The translations under genes and the position numbers were made by a program. A model generated the notes under the pieces. That model searched no databases, was not told the DNA's origin, and saw only the letters and a list, made by a program, of their open reading frames with translations. From Poecilobothrus nobilitatus (Eukaryota > Arthropoda > Insecta > Diptera > Dolichopodidae), in NCBI GenBank assembly GCA_947095535.1, contig OX352773.1, positions 32,509,398 through 32,573,397 on the forward strand: a DNA stretch of 64,000 nt, written 5' to 3'. Shown here piece by piece: positions 50,909-64,000 of this stretch. Every line of letters begins with the position of its first letter. Position 1 is the stretch's first letter.

Positions 50909-52790
50909 TAGTAAAAAAATATATAATTTTACTCTACTTGAAATTGAGTGATAATCAGCGAATTATCAGTTCCGTTTTTGATTATTATAGTAATAAATTT
51001 GTATACTATACAATAATGAATGTGATGCATCTACATTTTTGTCTATTATTATTTACAAATACACTATATTTTTTGAATAATATTTAAATATATTTTGAAA
51101 GATACGATACTACTTATTTTTTAATGTATATATGACAGAAATGAAGACATACCAAAAATTCTCTCCTATTTTATATCTATAAAATAAAATATCTAAAAAT
51201 TTCTTTATTTTATGTTAATTGAGCATAAATTCAATTTTATAATATAAATATTTTATTTCATTTTATTCTGTTAATTCCATGGAAATTTTCCGGGAAGAAA
51301 AGATTTAACCTACTCTATTTATTTTTATTTATTTTATAAACAAAAACAAAAATTAAAATAATTAAATGAAATTAAATAACATACTGGTATTATGTGTTAT
51401 AGAATCTTTTGCATTGAATTTTAAAGAAATGTCTGAAAATTAATGCTGAATAAAAAATATAAAAATTTTTAAATAAATTTTTTCTTAATTCACTGGCCAC
51501 AAAAGCAATAAAAAGAATCAAAGAATTAGAAAAACAATAAAAAGAATCAAAGAATTACTGGATATAAGAAGAATATTGGATATAAAAATATTTATTTATT
51601 TTAAAATTTCAAGTTTAGATAACCTTTGAATTAAAAAAAAATATATTCTTTTTATAATCATTACAATTAAAACTAATAACTATTACATTTATATGATATT
51701 TTCTAGAAAAAATTATACTTTCTTTGCTTTCTACTTGCGTATTTAAGAATTTGAATTATTTAGATTTTTATTAGTCTTAAAAGATTAATTTAAAACAATC
51801 GGTTCTAGATAATCTCTTATATTATAGTCATGGGAAAAAAATAATTTGCATTTGTGTTTTAATTTTTTTTAAATTCGAAACAACAAAACAGTATTATTTA
51901 ATTCTTAAAGCAGTCACAATTTGGGAAGGATGCCTATATAAATAAATATATGGAATCAGCGATTCCATTAAAAATGATTTATAATATATACAATTTATTT
52001 ATCTATATACCTAAAACATTATACATATTAACAAACCCATACTCTATATAAGCCAACCCTGAAATTCTTCATAAAAAATTTTTTTTTTGTAATAAAATTG
52101 ATTTGAAACTTATTCTAAAATAATAAAAAAAAACCCTATAAAATTTTCCACAATATCTTATTGGATAAATATCTAATAGATATATCGTTTGATTTTGATA
52201 GGAATTTTTAGCTTAACTCCCACAATAAAACAAAATAAAATCTGATTTCCCATGAACATTAGAGAATTTTTTTTTTTTTTATAATTACCAATTATTTTTT
52301 ATTTAATTTAAAATTACCATTTTAATTTTATTGAAGTTAATTTGTATATCATTGGATCTTTTAAACAATAGATACCATATATTATAATATGAATCCTCAA
52401 ATTATCAGATTATTAATAGAATAACCACCACAGATTATCTTAAAAATAAAATCATTTCATCAATAAAAAAATGTTTTAATTTTTTCTTTTTTGTTTCATT
52501 TTTTTTTTTTTTTTTGTACTCCTTAGACCTAACCTAAGTTCTTTTGCAGCTACACAACTGAAGCGAAATAAAAAAAAAAACACTTATATTGTTTATCTCA
52601 TGAAAAGAAAAAAACCGCCAAATCTAATCTTTCTAAATCAAAAGAGTTTGTTTATTTATCATGTTTTTGTTTTTTTTTTTTATTTTCTTTTAATATCTCT
52701 CTTATGTAATCCATTCTTTTTTTTAATATGAGCATAAAATATGCATTTGCAATAAACGTAGCATGACAGATACCTATTAAAAATGTGTGA
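50909..52790. other. AT-rich non-coding stretch
   Basis: A short direct repeat of AATAAAAAGAATCAAAGAAT lies at about 51507 and 51536. No gene is seen. Confidence 0.55.
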
Positions 52791-53060
52791 GTAGCCAATT
52801 TATATTAAGTGAGCAATGAACACTATATTCAAAAATAAATGCGCCATATACATATGCGCCATGCATGGACAGCGGTTATTGAATACCAGCAGTTTTTCGG
52901 TGATGGTGTTATAGATATAAGCCAAACATTGAAGATTCGTAATTTTGTTTTCCTGAAAATTTGAGTGTGTGTTCTATGCCATTTGAGTGTTGAGTGATCC
53001 ATGCAACATTCGGACGACTGTAGAATTTTATGATTTCAGAAAATCGAAATTAGGTACCGA
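52791..53060. other. more complex islet, unassigned
   Basis: The composition is less AT-biased. It contains the direct repeat ATGCGCCAT at 52839-52847 and 52854-52862. There is no long ORF on either strand. It might be a non-coding exon or regulatory block. Confidence 0.25.
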
Positions 53061-56000
53061 CATTATGTTATATTAGTTAGTGCTATATTATAATCTAAGA
53101 TGAAAATAAGCTTCCATCCATCCATTCTGCGCTAAATTATGAAATATATCCATTCCAGTTTTTTGTAATATTTTAATATCTAAAATATTTTGAAGACGTA
53201 ACTCAAACTTTGTTAAATTAATCCAAGTCATGTAACCTCAAATAATTTCTCTACAATTATATTCTTCCCCTTTTCGAAAGTTTATTCTAAGAAAATGAAC
53301 AAATAAAACAAAACTCATTCATATATGAATTATGAATGAAGTATACAATTAGTAAAAGAGCGTTAAAATCAAAATAAAATTGTTTTTTATTGTATAAAAT
53401 TGCTAAAACGTAGTATGACTTTAAAACTTCAAAGTAGTTAAGACTGGTAACATTCTTCACAATTCTTAGTTTTCTTATTAGATATACAAATAAATTATAC
53501 TATAATAATAAATTAAATATTTTTAAGAATTTAAGAAATTTATTTCTTTTAATATCCTTTTAACATATTTTTTTTTTTATTTATTTATAGATGTGTGTAT
53601 ATGTCAACAATATTATAATACTTTTTAAAATCTACACAACAAATCTGACACTAATTTTAAGCCATTGCAATTGACCATATTTGCATACTAAAAATATAAT
53701 TTTATTAAAACTTCATCTGATCACAGTGTGTAAATTGCATGTCTTTGAGGACTGAAAGAACATGAAAGAACTCGATTTGAAATGGGAAGAATCTGAAATG
53801 AGAAGGTTAATATATTTATCTGATATAATTATATGTGGTGACGGAACAAAAATAAATAAATAAATAAAATTGCCATAAAATTTTTAAAACATTTTCTTAT
53901 AATTATCTGCATTTAAAGTTGTAAAGAATTCCAATGATTGATAAAACAATCACTATTTCTCAATCTTAACATTTGTTTAAATCACTAAAATGTCTAAAAA
54001 TCAATTAATAACAGCTCCTTAATACAACCAACAAAACTCAATTAACATCAACAAAACTGAATATCAACATCACTGAATATCACTTGAATTAAGAAAGAAT
54101 TTAAAAACAAGATACCCCATCTATCGACAACCGTTAAAACAAGAAAAATAAAAAAAAAAATAAAATAACAACTCATAAAATTTGTTCATAAAAAAAAAAA
54201 AAAAACAAAGACTAGAGCGCCGCCTAGAAGTAAAACTATTAAAACAAATTGCATCTTCAATTACTGGTTTTTGTAACTATCAATATTATTTTTTTATCAA
54301 CAATTTTTTTTTTTTTTTTTATAAGCTGTTGTTAATACAACATTTAAAATACTATAATTTTTATGCAGCAATATAGATAGACTGCAACATAGTACCAGAA
54401 CATAAGAAATTAAAAACTAAAACAAAAAAAAAAAAATCTGACAACACCACAACAATTCTGTTTTTTTTTTTTTTTATTTGTAGCTTTAAGAAAAACATAA
54501 TAAAAAACTATTAACTACTACTATGTATTTTTAACTGGCATCTAACTGACATTTTATGAAGAGTTATGATAATATACATATACACAAATATATAATTATA
54601 TAGATATATACATACATATGTATATATGAAAATATAATATATTTTAATGATGTTACTGTCAGTTTTTAAGGAAGATTTTGATTTAAATTTGATTGCTAAC
54701 AATTTTAAGGTTGACTCATTTTTAGTAGCACTGCAATATTGTCTTAAATAAAATACATAAAAAAAAAAAAACAAAAAGAAACAAAAAATATAATCAAAAA
54801 TTTAACAGTGTTATATTTAATGAGGCAGGTGTTATATTTCATAGCAGAAAAAAATTGTTTCCTTAATGAAAATTGTATGTTCTTTGTTTTTTTTTTTTTT
54901 TTTTTAAATAAAATGACTCTTAGAATTAGATTTTCTTTTTGTATTATATTTTATGTGAATTGAAAAATTAATTTCTTGTCATAAAGTATTCACCTTGTAT
55001 ATTGAAAGTTTTGTTATAGTCTATAGAAAATTTTATTAAACACTTAATTGAATTAAAATTTAATTGAAATTTTTCGCATTTAAATTCGTATCGTATATTT
55101 TTTTACAGATATTTATTATTAATATAAACGGTTTAAGCTTTTAATAACTCTTTTGATTAATTACTTTTTATTTTTTCATTTAAATTCTAGATTGAATCCG
55201 GAATTAAATTATTTATCTTTATAAATATAATACTCTGTTTAAAATTTAATTGAAAACTATATTTTCATTCAAAAAAAAAAAAAAAAAGAGATAAGGAAAT
55301 GTAATAATTTTTTGTTTTTTTTTTGTCCCCCTACGTTAGGTGCAAATGTTCTAAAGACACCAAGAATACCTCATTAATATTGTCAAATTCTTACTGAATT
55401 CCTCCTATATAACCAATACCTATAATGGGAAGAAACCGCTAACTTCTAATATTACATTATGGCTTGGAAATATAGAAAAGGATAGTTTAAGGATTCGAAA
55501 AATAACATCCTTCCTGCATGAAATAATAATTGAAGACAACTTCATTGTCACTGTAGTAGCTGTTATTATTGGTATTAATATTAATTATAAACCAACAAAT
55601 TTATGGAGGATTAAAATTAATATATGTATCAAAATTCGATATATTCCTATTTATCTAGTAGTTGCTTTTAAGTTGCTATTAACTTAAAATCGAAGTTTTT
55701 TTGATTTGACGAAAATTGGTTTGTGTATAAAATAATAAACATTAGATTTCTTTTTTGAATTTTTATCTGAAGTATTTATTGATTTTTTAAAGTTAAAATA
55801 AAATGTATCATTAATAAATTTATAATTTTTTTAAAGTATTTATTGATTTTTTTGGTATAAAGAAAGAATAATGATTAATGACTAACGAAAATGATGGTGA
55901 TGGCCAAAATAAGATACCTTACCAAAGGATGTTACTAAAAAGATTAAATTAACAATTAACAAAAACTTAAAAATTTTTAATTAATTTGATATTTAAATAT

Positions 56001-57545
56001 TTTTGTGGCAATAATTCTTTATTTTTTTCGTTCTCCATTTTTATACACTTTATTCTTTCTTTAATAGATTTTGTTTTTAGTTTTTTCGGCTATGCTTTTC
56101 TTTTCCATAACAATTTCATTCGTGATGTATTAAAATTATATTGTAAATGTGGAGTTTTACTATTTATTTCATTGTTTATTTATAAATAGAAGACTAAAAA
56201 ATGTTCGATTGGTCTTATACTTCGCAGATGATTTATATAAATTTTCATATAAATATAAGACTAATCAAAAAAATTAAACCGTAAGTTGTCTAGGCAATGC
56301 AACATTACGAAGCCTATTAAAAAGTCAAAGTAATGTTGTAGGACAAAACATTCCTAAAATTTCGGTAAAAAACTAAATTAATATTTAAAATAATTTTTTA
56401 CATAAAATAAAAATTAATTTATTGCTTACATCGCCAAATTTAATATTTACAACGCTATCTATTTTTGATCAGTTTGAACGCTATCAACGCAATGATAAAC
56501 TGCCACAATTAAATTTAAAGTCAATTTTAAATTGTTATTAATATCATTTTTAAATGTTGATTATAAAACTTAACTTAGCTGCTAAAATAAAGTCAATTTT
56601 AAGAAAATGTTATTGGTAAAGGCTAATCATTTTTACCTAATTTTCAAATTTATTTGGCAGTTAACTATGAGTAGTCGAGAAAATAATATGTTTGTTATTT
56701 TTCATAAATTTTGCTACGTAATACGTTCTCTTAATAACATCAAAATCATATCTTTTTATTATTTTGATAATAATCTAAAATTTATTTTTCAAATAATTTA
56801 AATTTTAATTTATGCAAAAAAAGGTTTTTTCTATCATAAATTTAAATTAAGATATTATAGAGAATTTTAAAACTGATTAGTTATTTAAATTTGTTTTCCC
56901 TGGATAAAATCAACCTTTGAAAGTTAAAAATATGGTTCAAAACTTTGGTAAATTATAATCATATACTCCAAAATTAATAAATTTAAAACAAAAAAAAAAA
57001 AATTATATATCAAAATAAAATAAAAAATAAAAAAAACTATACCTATACCAAATTAATTATATTAAACTATATTTTACCTTAAAAAGAAACAATTAATTAT
57101 TAAAAAGAAAACAAAGTATCCTTGAATATAACGTGACTTCCTTACTTAACTTTAGATAAAAATTAATTTTATTTTTACCTCTATTAAATTTTTATTTTTA
57201 TTTTTATTTTTTTTTTTTTTGGTTTTCTTTTTTTAGAATTCAACCAATTGTACAATTCTAGTCCAATTAACTTTTAATAATACAAATTTTTCTGCCTTCA
57301 TTTTATTTTGTTTTTGTTTGTTTTTTTTTTTTTTTTATTCAGAGAAAAATTTTTTTAAGAGTTCGTTAAAAGAATTTTTCATCCAGAATAAATTTATTAC
57401 GTTCACTTTGCATATTAATTACTAAGAAAATCTTCTAATAAAAAAAAATTTTCTCACTTTTTATTATTATTATTATTTTTTTCAGATATTGTTATTGGTG
57501 TTCTCGTTATTGTTGAACATTTTTATTTTTAATATAATTTTTATA
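53061..57545. other. long AT-rich non-coding region
   Basis: No credible gene is seen. TA/CA simple sequence lies at 54570-54630. The frames at 54511-54774, 55986-56189 and 56607-56801 are phenylalanine/isoleucine/tyrosine-rich and unsupported. Confidence 0.5.
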
Positions 57546-57550
57546 AAATC

Positions 57551-57606
57551 TATAGATAAACAAATATTGTATATATGTATATATGTATAGATAAACAAAT
57601 ATTGTA
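57551..57606. repeat. two-copy tandem repeat, 35-bp period
   Basis: TATAGATAAACAAATATTGT is present at 57551-57570 and again at 57586-57605, separated by TATATG simple sequence. Confidence 0.85.
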
Positions 57607-60514
57607 CATTCATAAAATAGGATGATAGAAAAAATTATTGTTCCATGGAAAATTGGGAAAATGATTTTGTCTAATGACCTAAGTTCATATTCATCTGCTC
57701 ATACAATTGTAATTTTACTAATTAACATTGAAAGGCATTTTATAAAAGTAAATTATTTAAAAGGTTTTTGCAGGTATTTTCTACAATTTTTAGCATATTT
57801 TTCAAAAACTTTTTGTCTGACAGTTTATTCGTTTGTCCGTCTTTTTAGAAAACATTTACATCATTTGAGGTGGGGTAAAAAAAAATTTAACCATTGATAC
57901 GTTTCATTAAAAAATTAATGTTTGGTAACAACTTTGTTATATATGTATTTAAGTTACTTTAAAAAACAATATTGGTTATTTAATCCTGTTTAACAGCTAT
58001 TAGAGGTACAATATTGAAAATTCATTATTTTTAGACGCAGCAGTAACTTGGACGCATGTATGCAAGTTTGTTATAAAAAACAAAGAAAAAAGCATAAAAA
58101 TTAGAGTTACAATATTATATTTGAAAATTTGTTAAGAGCTTTTATTAATTACATTCCTAAAAATCTCCATAAAACCTAAGAGTTTTCCTTAGCATCAAAA
58201 AAAAAAAATATGATTTGATTCTTCATTATTTTTTCTTATATAAAAAATTATAGAATAAAAATAAAAATTTTTGATACATAACGAGTCACAATTCTAAAAT
58301 ACTTTTTATGGTCTTTTTTAAAATGAGTGCCTTTAAAAAACTTTGGTTTTATATACTGCCTTGTTTATTTTTCTTCAATTTTTTATATTTTTAAAATTGT
58401 TTTTTGTATTTAATTTTCTTTATTTCTATAAAACAAAAAATAAAATAAAAAAAAACAATATTGTCGATGTTCCTGCACTATAAAAACAAAAAACGTGATG
58501 TCGCACCCAATAATTCAAAGTTCCACAGTTCTAATTTTTTTTTTTTTTTTGTTTTATTCCAAATTTATTGGCTCATAATTTTTTTATTCACCAATCTTCT
58601 TCTTAAATTTTTTTCTTCTACTCTTTATATATGTTGTTTACAGGAGAATATTTTTAGAATAGACTATACTTTAAAATTATAGTTTTTAGCACCTAAATTG
58701 AAAATTCAATAAATAATATTACAGAAAAAAAAAAAAAAAAATTAAATTCCCCTTAATAAAAAACGAAAACTATGTTAAAAGCTTCCAGGCACTTTAGGCT
58801 AAAACTATAAAAAAAAAATCAATTATTTTTCATTTTTACCTTGCCTAAATATTATAAAAATTTAAAAAAAATTTATAAATATTACCTAGTCACTAATAAA
58901 TATTGAATTGAACCTCGTCTACGAACTTTTACGCCCATTTTACCCGAAAGCAGATTTTTTTTTTTTGCTTTCCAATGTATTTTATTTGGTATTAATTCGT
59001 TGAATGCTAATTTAATTTATTTGTAAATTGTATCAGTAAAATTGTATCGGTAAAATTGTATCGGTTTGTTTTGGTTTTAGACAAAATATTACTATAAAGT
59101 TCTAGAAATAGAAAATTAAGCTATTGATCAGTTTTTTTAAAGTTTTACTTAGTTTTAGTTAATATAATTTTTAAAAACCTCTGAACTTTAAACTATACTT
59201 GTATTTTTAATAATTTCATCCTTCTAGCAGCTATTAAATTTATATAATTATTTTTCACCTCTTCTTCTCCTTAGAAATAATTACTCTTTTGAAAATAAAT
59301 GGATTGGTTGAAACCATAATTTGTAAAAAATGAAAATTTTTGTTAAAAGTCAATTTTTAAAAATTAATACAGCTGGTCATCTTAAAATATAATTTATTTA
59401 AAAATGTAAATATATATATAAAAAATAAGCAAATATTTTATTATACATATATATATATATATTCAACAATTATTTTTATTTTTATTTTATAACGGTTGTT
59501 ATAGTTGCATTAAATTATAACTTGTATTTAACTTTTTATTTAAAGTCAGCGAAAATGTCAAAATAAATACCATAAAAAAATATTAAATCTGTTTTCATTT
59601 AAAAAAAAACAAAAATACATAATAATTATATAACGGTTCTTATTTATATTTTTTTTTTCTTTCAATTTTATTTCATTATGAATTTAAATATCTGCCTGGC
59701 CGATTATCAGTGTCGGCAACGGGACGGTGTTTTTTTTTTGTTTTTTACCAATGAAGAAGTAGATAAGATTGGGGAGTGCATCCATATTACGAACCTAAAA
59801 ATTTAAATATCAATGAAAAATCGATGGGGGCAAAAGTTAAGATTTGAGCAAAACTTATAAATAATAAGTCAAAAAAGAATGAAAACTAAAAGATTTTATG
59901 AACGACGTCCATGACGTCCTATATTTAACCCATAACTTCCTCAGTTTTTCCTCATATATATATTTAATAAATTTTTTTTTTTTTTGGATTTTCTTTAGCA
60001 TTAAAATTTGCATTACAAATTATTTTCAATTATTTGAAATTTTCTATTGTGCGAGAATTTCAATCGAAATATTATTACGTTTCCATCTTCATACTTTTAT
60101 TGTTTCTCCCTTGCATAACTTGACTTACATTAAAATGCATTCTAATTGTTAACAAATTGATTTTTCTTTATAGATAATATCTTGTAAGAAAAGAAAAAAT
60201 GTAAATATGTTTTTTTTTTTTCTAGGTGAGATAATACAAGTCGTTATAGTTCGATTACATTATGTGTTAGGTAAAAAATGATCAGAATAAAACTATTGAA
60301 ATGAGAGAATGAAAGAGACAGAGATAAAAAATTAAAAAGAATTTATGTCAATTAAATGATACTATGAATACATACAAAAAAATATATTATAGAATTACTT
60401 TTGTTTTTCTTAATTTTTAGTTTTATACAAAAAAAATTTTTATAACAAATTGACAAAAAAAAGGATGGGTATAAAATAAATTTTTTTACACTTAATTTAA
60501 AATTACAGAAAAAA
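57607..60514. other. AT-rich non-coding region
   Basis: The 91-codon frame at 57622-57897 starts with ATG but has no recognisable motif and is within chance length. A small GC-rich islet at 59692-59728 (CTGCCTGGCCGATTATC, then TCGGCAACGGGACGG) is unexplained. ATAACGGTT occurs at 59490 and 59630. Confidence 0.45.
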
Positions 60515-61250
60515 AACAAGGAAGAATATAGTTGTCCTTGTCAATTTTAAAATATCTGTACATTGTAGTGTTAAAAATTCAATATAATGCAACTTTGTTT
60601 ATAATATTGTTTGCGTTCCTTTTACAGAGTAAACTACTCTTTTCTACTCCCAACTACACCAACCTTTAATAAAGACTAGATAGGAGTAAATACGATTATG
60701 TTAAGTTAGCGTTCCATTTACCAACTACTCCAAACTCAACTCTCAACTACTCTTTTCGTGTAAAAGGAGCGCAAACATTATAAAGCACTATACATACATT
60801 TGAACATTGTTGAAAATATGTAAACTGGGGCCAAAAGTTCATACCCATGGCAATTATCCCAATAATTAGTTTGAAAATTTCGCAAATGTACTTGCCTTGT
60901 TACCCTATTACTTACCATTTTTCAATTACAATTATTTATAAAAATGCTTATACCTTGTTATTTAAATTGTGAATATTAATTCACAACCATTAGGTCTTAT
61001 TAATTTTGAATTTATGTAAACTGGGACCAGAAATTTTTATGAAAATTTATCGAAGATGTTATCGGATCTCAACTAAAAACAAAATAGTGAACATGCAAAA
61101 TATTTTAAAAATATTTTACGTGAACTTCATAAGTTATTGTGCTGGTAGATGATCCATAAACTTGAATCGTGTTCCTATCATGCCTATATAGTTTTATGCA
61201 TCACAAACGAAGGAGTAATTTTATTATACCCATAATTTGTACATGTACAA
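60515..61250 (-). mobile_element. helentron/DINE-1-like repeat, copy D, carrying a nested MITE
   Basis: The left end AACAAGGAAGAATATAG equals the family tail. The right end TCACAAACGAAGGAGTAATT followed by TTATTATACCC is the family head, read on the opposite strand. Inside, the phrase GTAAACTGGGGCCA (60823) is repeated as GTAAACTGGGACCA (61015), an internal tandem unit of about 190 bp. A MITE sits at 60609-60776. Joining the two ends into one element is an inference from order and orientation. Confidence 0.55.
60609..60776. mobile_element. short MITE with 18-bp terminal inverted repeats
   Basis: The left end GTTTGCGTTCCTTTTACA matches the right end read on the opposite strand, GTTTGCGCTCCTTTTACA, at 17 of 18 bases. 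ATT flanks the left end and ATT the right end, a possible 3-bp target duplication. The 168-bp interior holds repeated CAACTACTC motifs and no ORF. Superfamily is not assigned. Confidence 0.7.
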
Positions 61251-61804
61251 AAACACAAAATAGTTATTTTCATTTTGTGGAATTCTAAATAATGTGCAAA
61301 AAATATATAGATATATTTATACAAATATAAATATTTTCGCACCCAATTTTCCATTTTGAATTCAAATTGAATTCCAAAAATAAAAAAAATAAAAAACAAA
61401 ATGTTAAATTGGTTTAATTTATTTTTTTTTTAATTTTCAGAATTTGTGTGATGAATCTAAAACTGCAAAATTAAATTTAAAATTTCAATACCAACATCAT
61501 CACATAGAAGTAATCAATATTAAAAATAAACCTTAATTAATATACTTTTCTTAATAGAGAGTTAATAACAAAATTTTGTTACTTTTAATTAATTCCAATA
61601 ATGTCCAATCAGAATAATAAGTCGGTTGTTTTTCAATTACTCATAATTATTCCAAAAAGTAAATGAATTTAAATATAAAAATATCCTGTCTTTGCTTTAA
61701 ACTTGACCGACTAAGTTCATCTTTCAGATGATAATTTAAATTACACGAAACAATTTTTTAAAATTATGTAGATCAAGGCTTTTTAAAAAAAAAAAAACAT
61801 TTAA
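61251..61804. other. AT-rich spacer
   Basis: No gene is seen. The 71-codon - strand frame at 61184-61399 overlaps the head of copy D and is not credible. Confidence 0.5.
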
Positions 61805-62460
61805 AACTAAGGAAGAGTGCATAGTTGAAAGATACTGTGTCAAATCTAGAATGCGCCCACGAACTTAAGTTATGTTGGTACCATAAAATTTAATCATGTT
61901 GTACAAAATTTCATATATCAGACTTAATTAAGAACCTAGATATATTTTTGTAAATTTTGAAGTTGTATGACAAGTTCTCTAATCCATTGCACCAAATCAA
62001 ATAAATTTTACAAAAAATTATTGTTATTACCATAAAACAAAACATTTTACAAACTTTAATATATCTGAATTGAGTGCCTAAATATAACAGCTAAACTCTA
62101 TAGGAATCTGTAGCTCTAGACCAAAAGAATTTTGCAAAAGTTATTAGCATAAAACTCAATTTCTTTTCACAAAATTTCAGATACTTAGCTTCAATAGACG
62201 CTGAATTATTTTCATATAAAAAAAAAAAAGTTGTATGGCAGTTACACGAACTCGTCCCTGGTAACGGCTTAATTTCAATAAAGAAACTAACAATTTTATT
62301 AAAGAGTATGGTAAAGAGGATCCTATTGTTCCTTTATTTTTTGAGTTATCGTGCCGTTACATTTATGGTCGAATTTGATTCTAATATATATACTTATTGT
62401 CTTCAAGTCTCATTTAAGTTGTCACAAACGTAACGGCAAAACTGTTATACTCTTAGAATG
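61805..62460 (-). mobile_element. helentron/DINE-1-like repeat, copy E
   Basis: The left end AACTAAGGAAGAGTGCATAG, followed by ACTGTGTCAAATCTAGAATG, matches the tail of copy B (AACGAGGAAGAGTGCAGTAG on the opposite strand). The interior has AGTTGTATGACAAG and AGTTGTATGGCAGTTACACGA, relatives of the GCCATACAACTTC module. The right end TTGTCACAAACGTAACGGC followed by GTTATACTCTTAG is a worn head. It lies in the same orientation as copy D. Confidence 0.62.
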
Positions 62461-64000
62461 ATATTCAATTACGTTTGACTTTAACTTTTTCTTTTAACCC
62501 AACAAAATACTTGACCTGAAGTAAATCCTAAAAACTAATCTATATTTTGATCATTCTACTATTATTAATTACTTACAATAACAATGTAAATGTTCTTCCA
62601 AAAGTTAACTAAAATATAAACTTTTATACCAATTATTAATCATTCCTAAATCGATTGTATTTTTCGCATTATAATATGTTCCAAACTACTAAAAAACATT
62701 TTCTAAGCAAAAAGTATTTCTCTTCTCATTTTGATTTTTCCAAATTATGCAATCTGGAATAGAAATAAAAATTTTCCAATAATTACCTTTACAGAAAATA
62801 TTCAATAATAATTAATACCTACATATGTAGGTTCTTTTATTGTTTCTTTCATATTATTAAAGCAGATACACTTTAGTAGAGAATTATTCTTTTGTACTTG
62901 TTTAACCATTATATTCTATACTATGTAATATAAAAAAAAAAAAAATTTATTTTTGAGTCCTTGATTCATTTAAATACACTTTAGTTTTTAGGCAAAATCA
63001 TCAGCCCCATTAATTGAGTAATATTAAAAATTTTCCCTACTGTAATAATAAAATTAATTCAAAAAAACAAAAATATTCAAAGAATTTAGAAAATATTTTT
63101 GATATTTTTAGTCAAAATAATACAATGCTTTTTTTTTTTTTTCTGGTAACCCTTTAATTAACAATTAAAATTCATTTTAAAATGATTGTAATGGTTTTTC
63201 TTTCAATACTGTACGAACTTTTAAAATTCATAAAATTATACTAATATTCTTTATTAACAAAAGTATTGAAGCAATTTGATTTCTAATTGAAATAATTGAA
63301 CCGACAATAAAAAAAAAAAATTAAAACTTTATATTGTTTTTATCTCAGTTTAATTTAATTTGTAATACATTAAATTAAAAATTATTTTATTATTTTAATT
63401 TAATGTACTACAAATACTACATCACATTGCAAAGGATTCATTACTTATACTTGATCCTAAACAAAATCCTAGCTAACTGTTTTTAAATAATTATGCATCG
63501 TATACAGTTTGAAGAAATCTACTGTTTGATAAGATTTCAGTTACTTTTCCGTTTTTGGTCTTCAGAGATACATATTTAGATTTTATTGCTTCGTTGTACC
63601 AATTTCATCCATTCCATAACAAGAGTTTTGAGAAAAGCTAAAATTTTAAGTCTCGACTCTGTCAATACTCTCTACTTATATAAATCTTTTTAATATTTAA
63701 TCTATATGTACACTCTATAAAGTGTATTAGAGCTTTATATATTTGACACAGATCTATATTTTATTCCAACCTTTATAGTTTGGAAAATCTATAAAAGGCT
63801 TATGCGGATTTACCAGCTTTGAAAACTTCTTAGATCCATGTTACAGAATTTACCTAAATCCTGAAAAAAAGAAACTACCCAGATATTTGACCATTATTAG
63901 AAACCATGTTATTACAAAAGATAAAATTTAGAAATTTCTTAATATTCATCGATTTTGACATCACACCGAAGAATACACAGAAAAAAGTTTATCAAATTTT
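62461..64000. other. AT-rich non-coding stretch to the window end
   Basis: No gene or repeat element is recognised. ATTAAATTAAAATTA-type inverted text is near 63370-63405. Confidence 0.5.

Noticed and set aside
57622..57897. 91-codon frame with an ATG start
   Set aside because: It lies within chance length for this DNA, with no domain, no splice or promoter support.
1..64000. CRISPR arrays, bacterial operons, integrated phage
   Set aside because: No regularly spaced repeats, no ribosome-binding sites before packed ORFs, and the spliced exon, LINE and SINE-like repeats indicate a eukaryotic nuclear genome.

Overview
This window reads as a gene-poor, very AT-rich (by eye roughly four-fifths A+T) stretch of animal nuclear DNA, most likely from an insect. 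The evidence is one arthropod cuticle-protein exon of the Rebers-Riddiford (RR, chitin_bind_4) type with a clear 3' splice site, a decayed non-LTR retrotransposon, and several families of small non-autonomous repeats whose ends and internal phrases resemble the DINE-1/helentron-type elements known best from flies. Homopolymer A and T tracts of 8 to 20 bases recur every few hundred bases. There is no operon-like packing and no long bacterial-style ORF. Most open frames of 60 to 95 codons are what chance gives in such DNA on two strands.

Layout. 1-3.8 kb: weak, possibly decayed coding traces and two candidate exons. 4.47-4.84 kb: a full-length palindromic MITE. 13.5-13.85 kb: a foldback element whose arms are made of short tandem repeats. 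16.3-16.5 kb: the only confident protein-coding exon, the 3'-terminal exon of an RR-2 cuticle protein on the + strand, with its upstream exon(s) not located. 17.45-19.05 kb: probable helentron-like repeat. 22.4-23.85 kb: the most unusual locus, a tandem pair of related but unrecognised coding exons with a tRNA-like RNA polymerase III unit between them. 24.06-24.85 kb: a well-preserved helentron-like element with internal repeats, and a truncated sister copy at 31.26-31.66 kb. 25.2 kb: a candidate 24-base microexon. 26.6-27.6 kb: a broken LINE reverse transcriptase on the - strand. 29.4-29.8 kb: a short interspersed repeat. Four dispersed copies of a tRNA-derived SINE-like family lie at 21.2, 33.4, 35.3 and 50.8 kb. 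45.08-45.35 kb: a second foldback element. 60.5-62.46 kb: two more helentron-like elements, one with a TIR-bearing MITE nested in it. The long stretches between are AT-rich non-coding DNA in which I see no gene.

How it fits together. No complete gene is visible. The + strand cuticle exon, the 22-24 kb exon pair and the microexon could belong to separate genes or to intron-rich genes extending outside the window; the sequence alone does not decide. The rest is mainly a record of small transposable-element insertions, several sharing foldback architecture.
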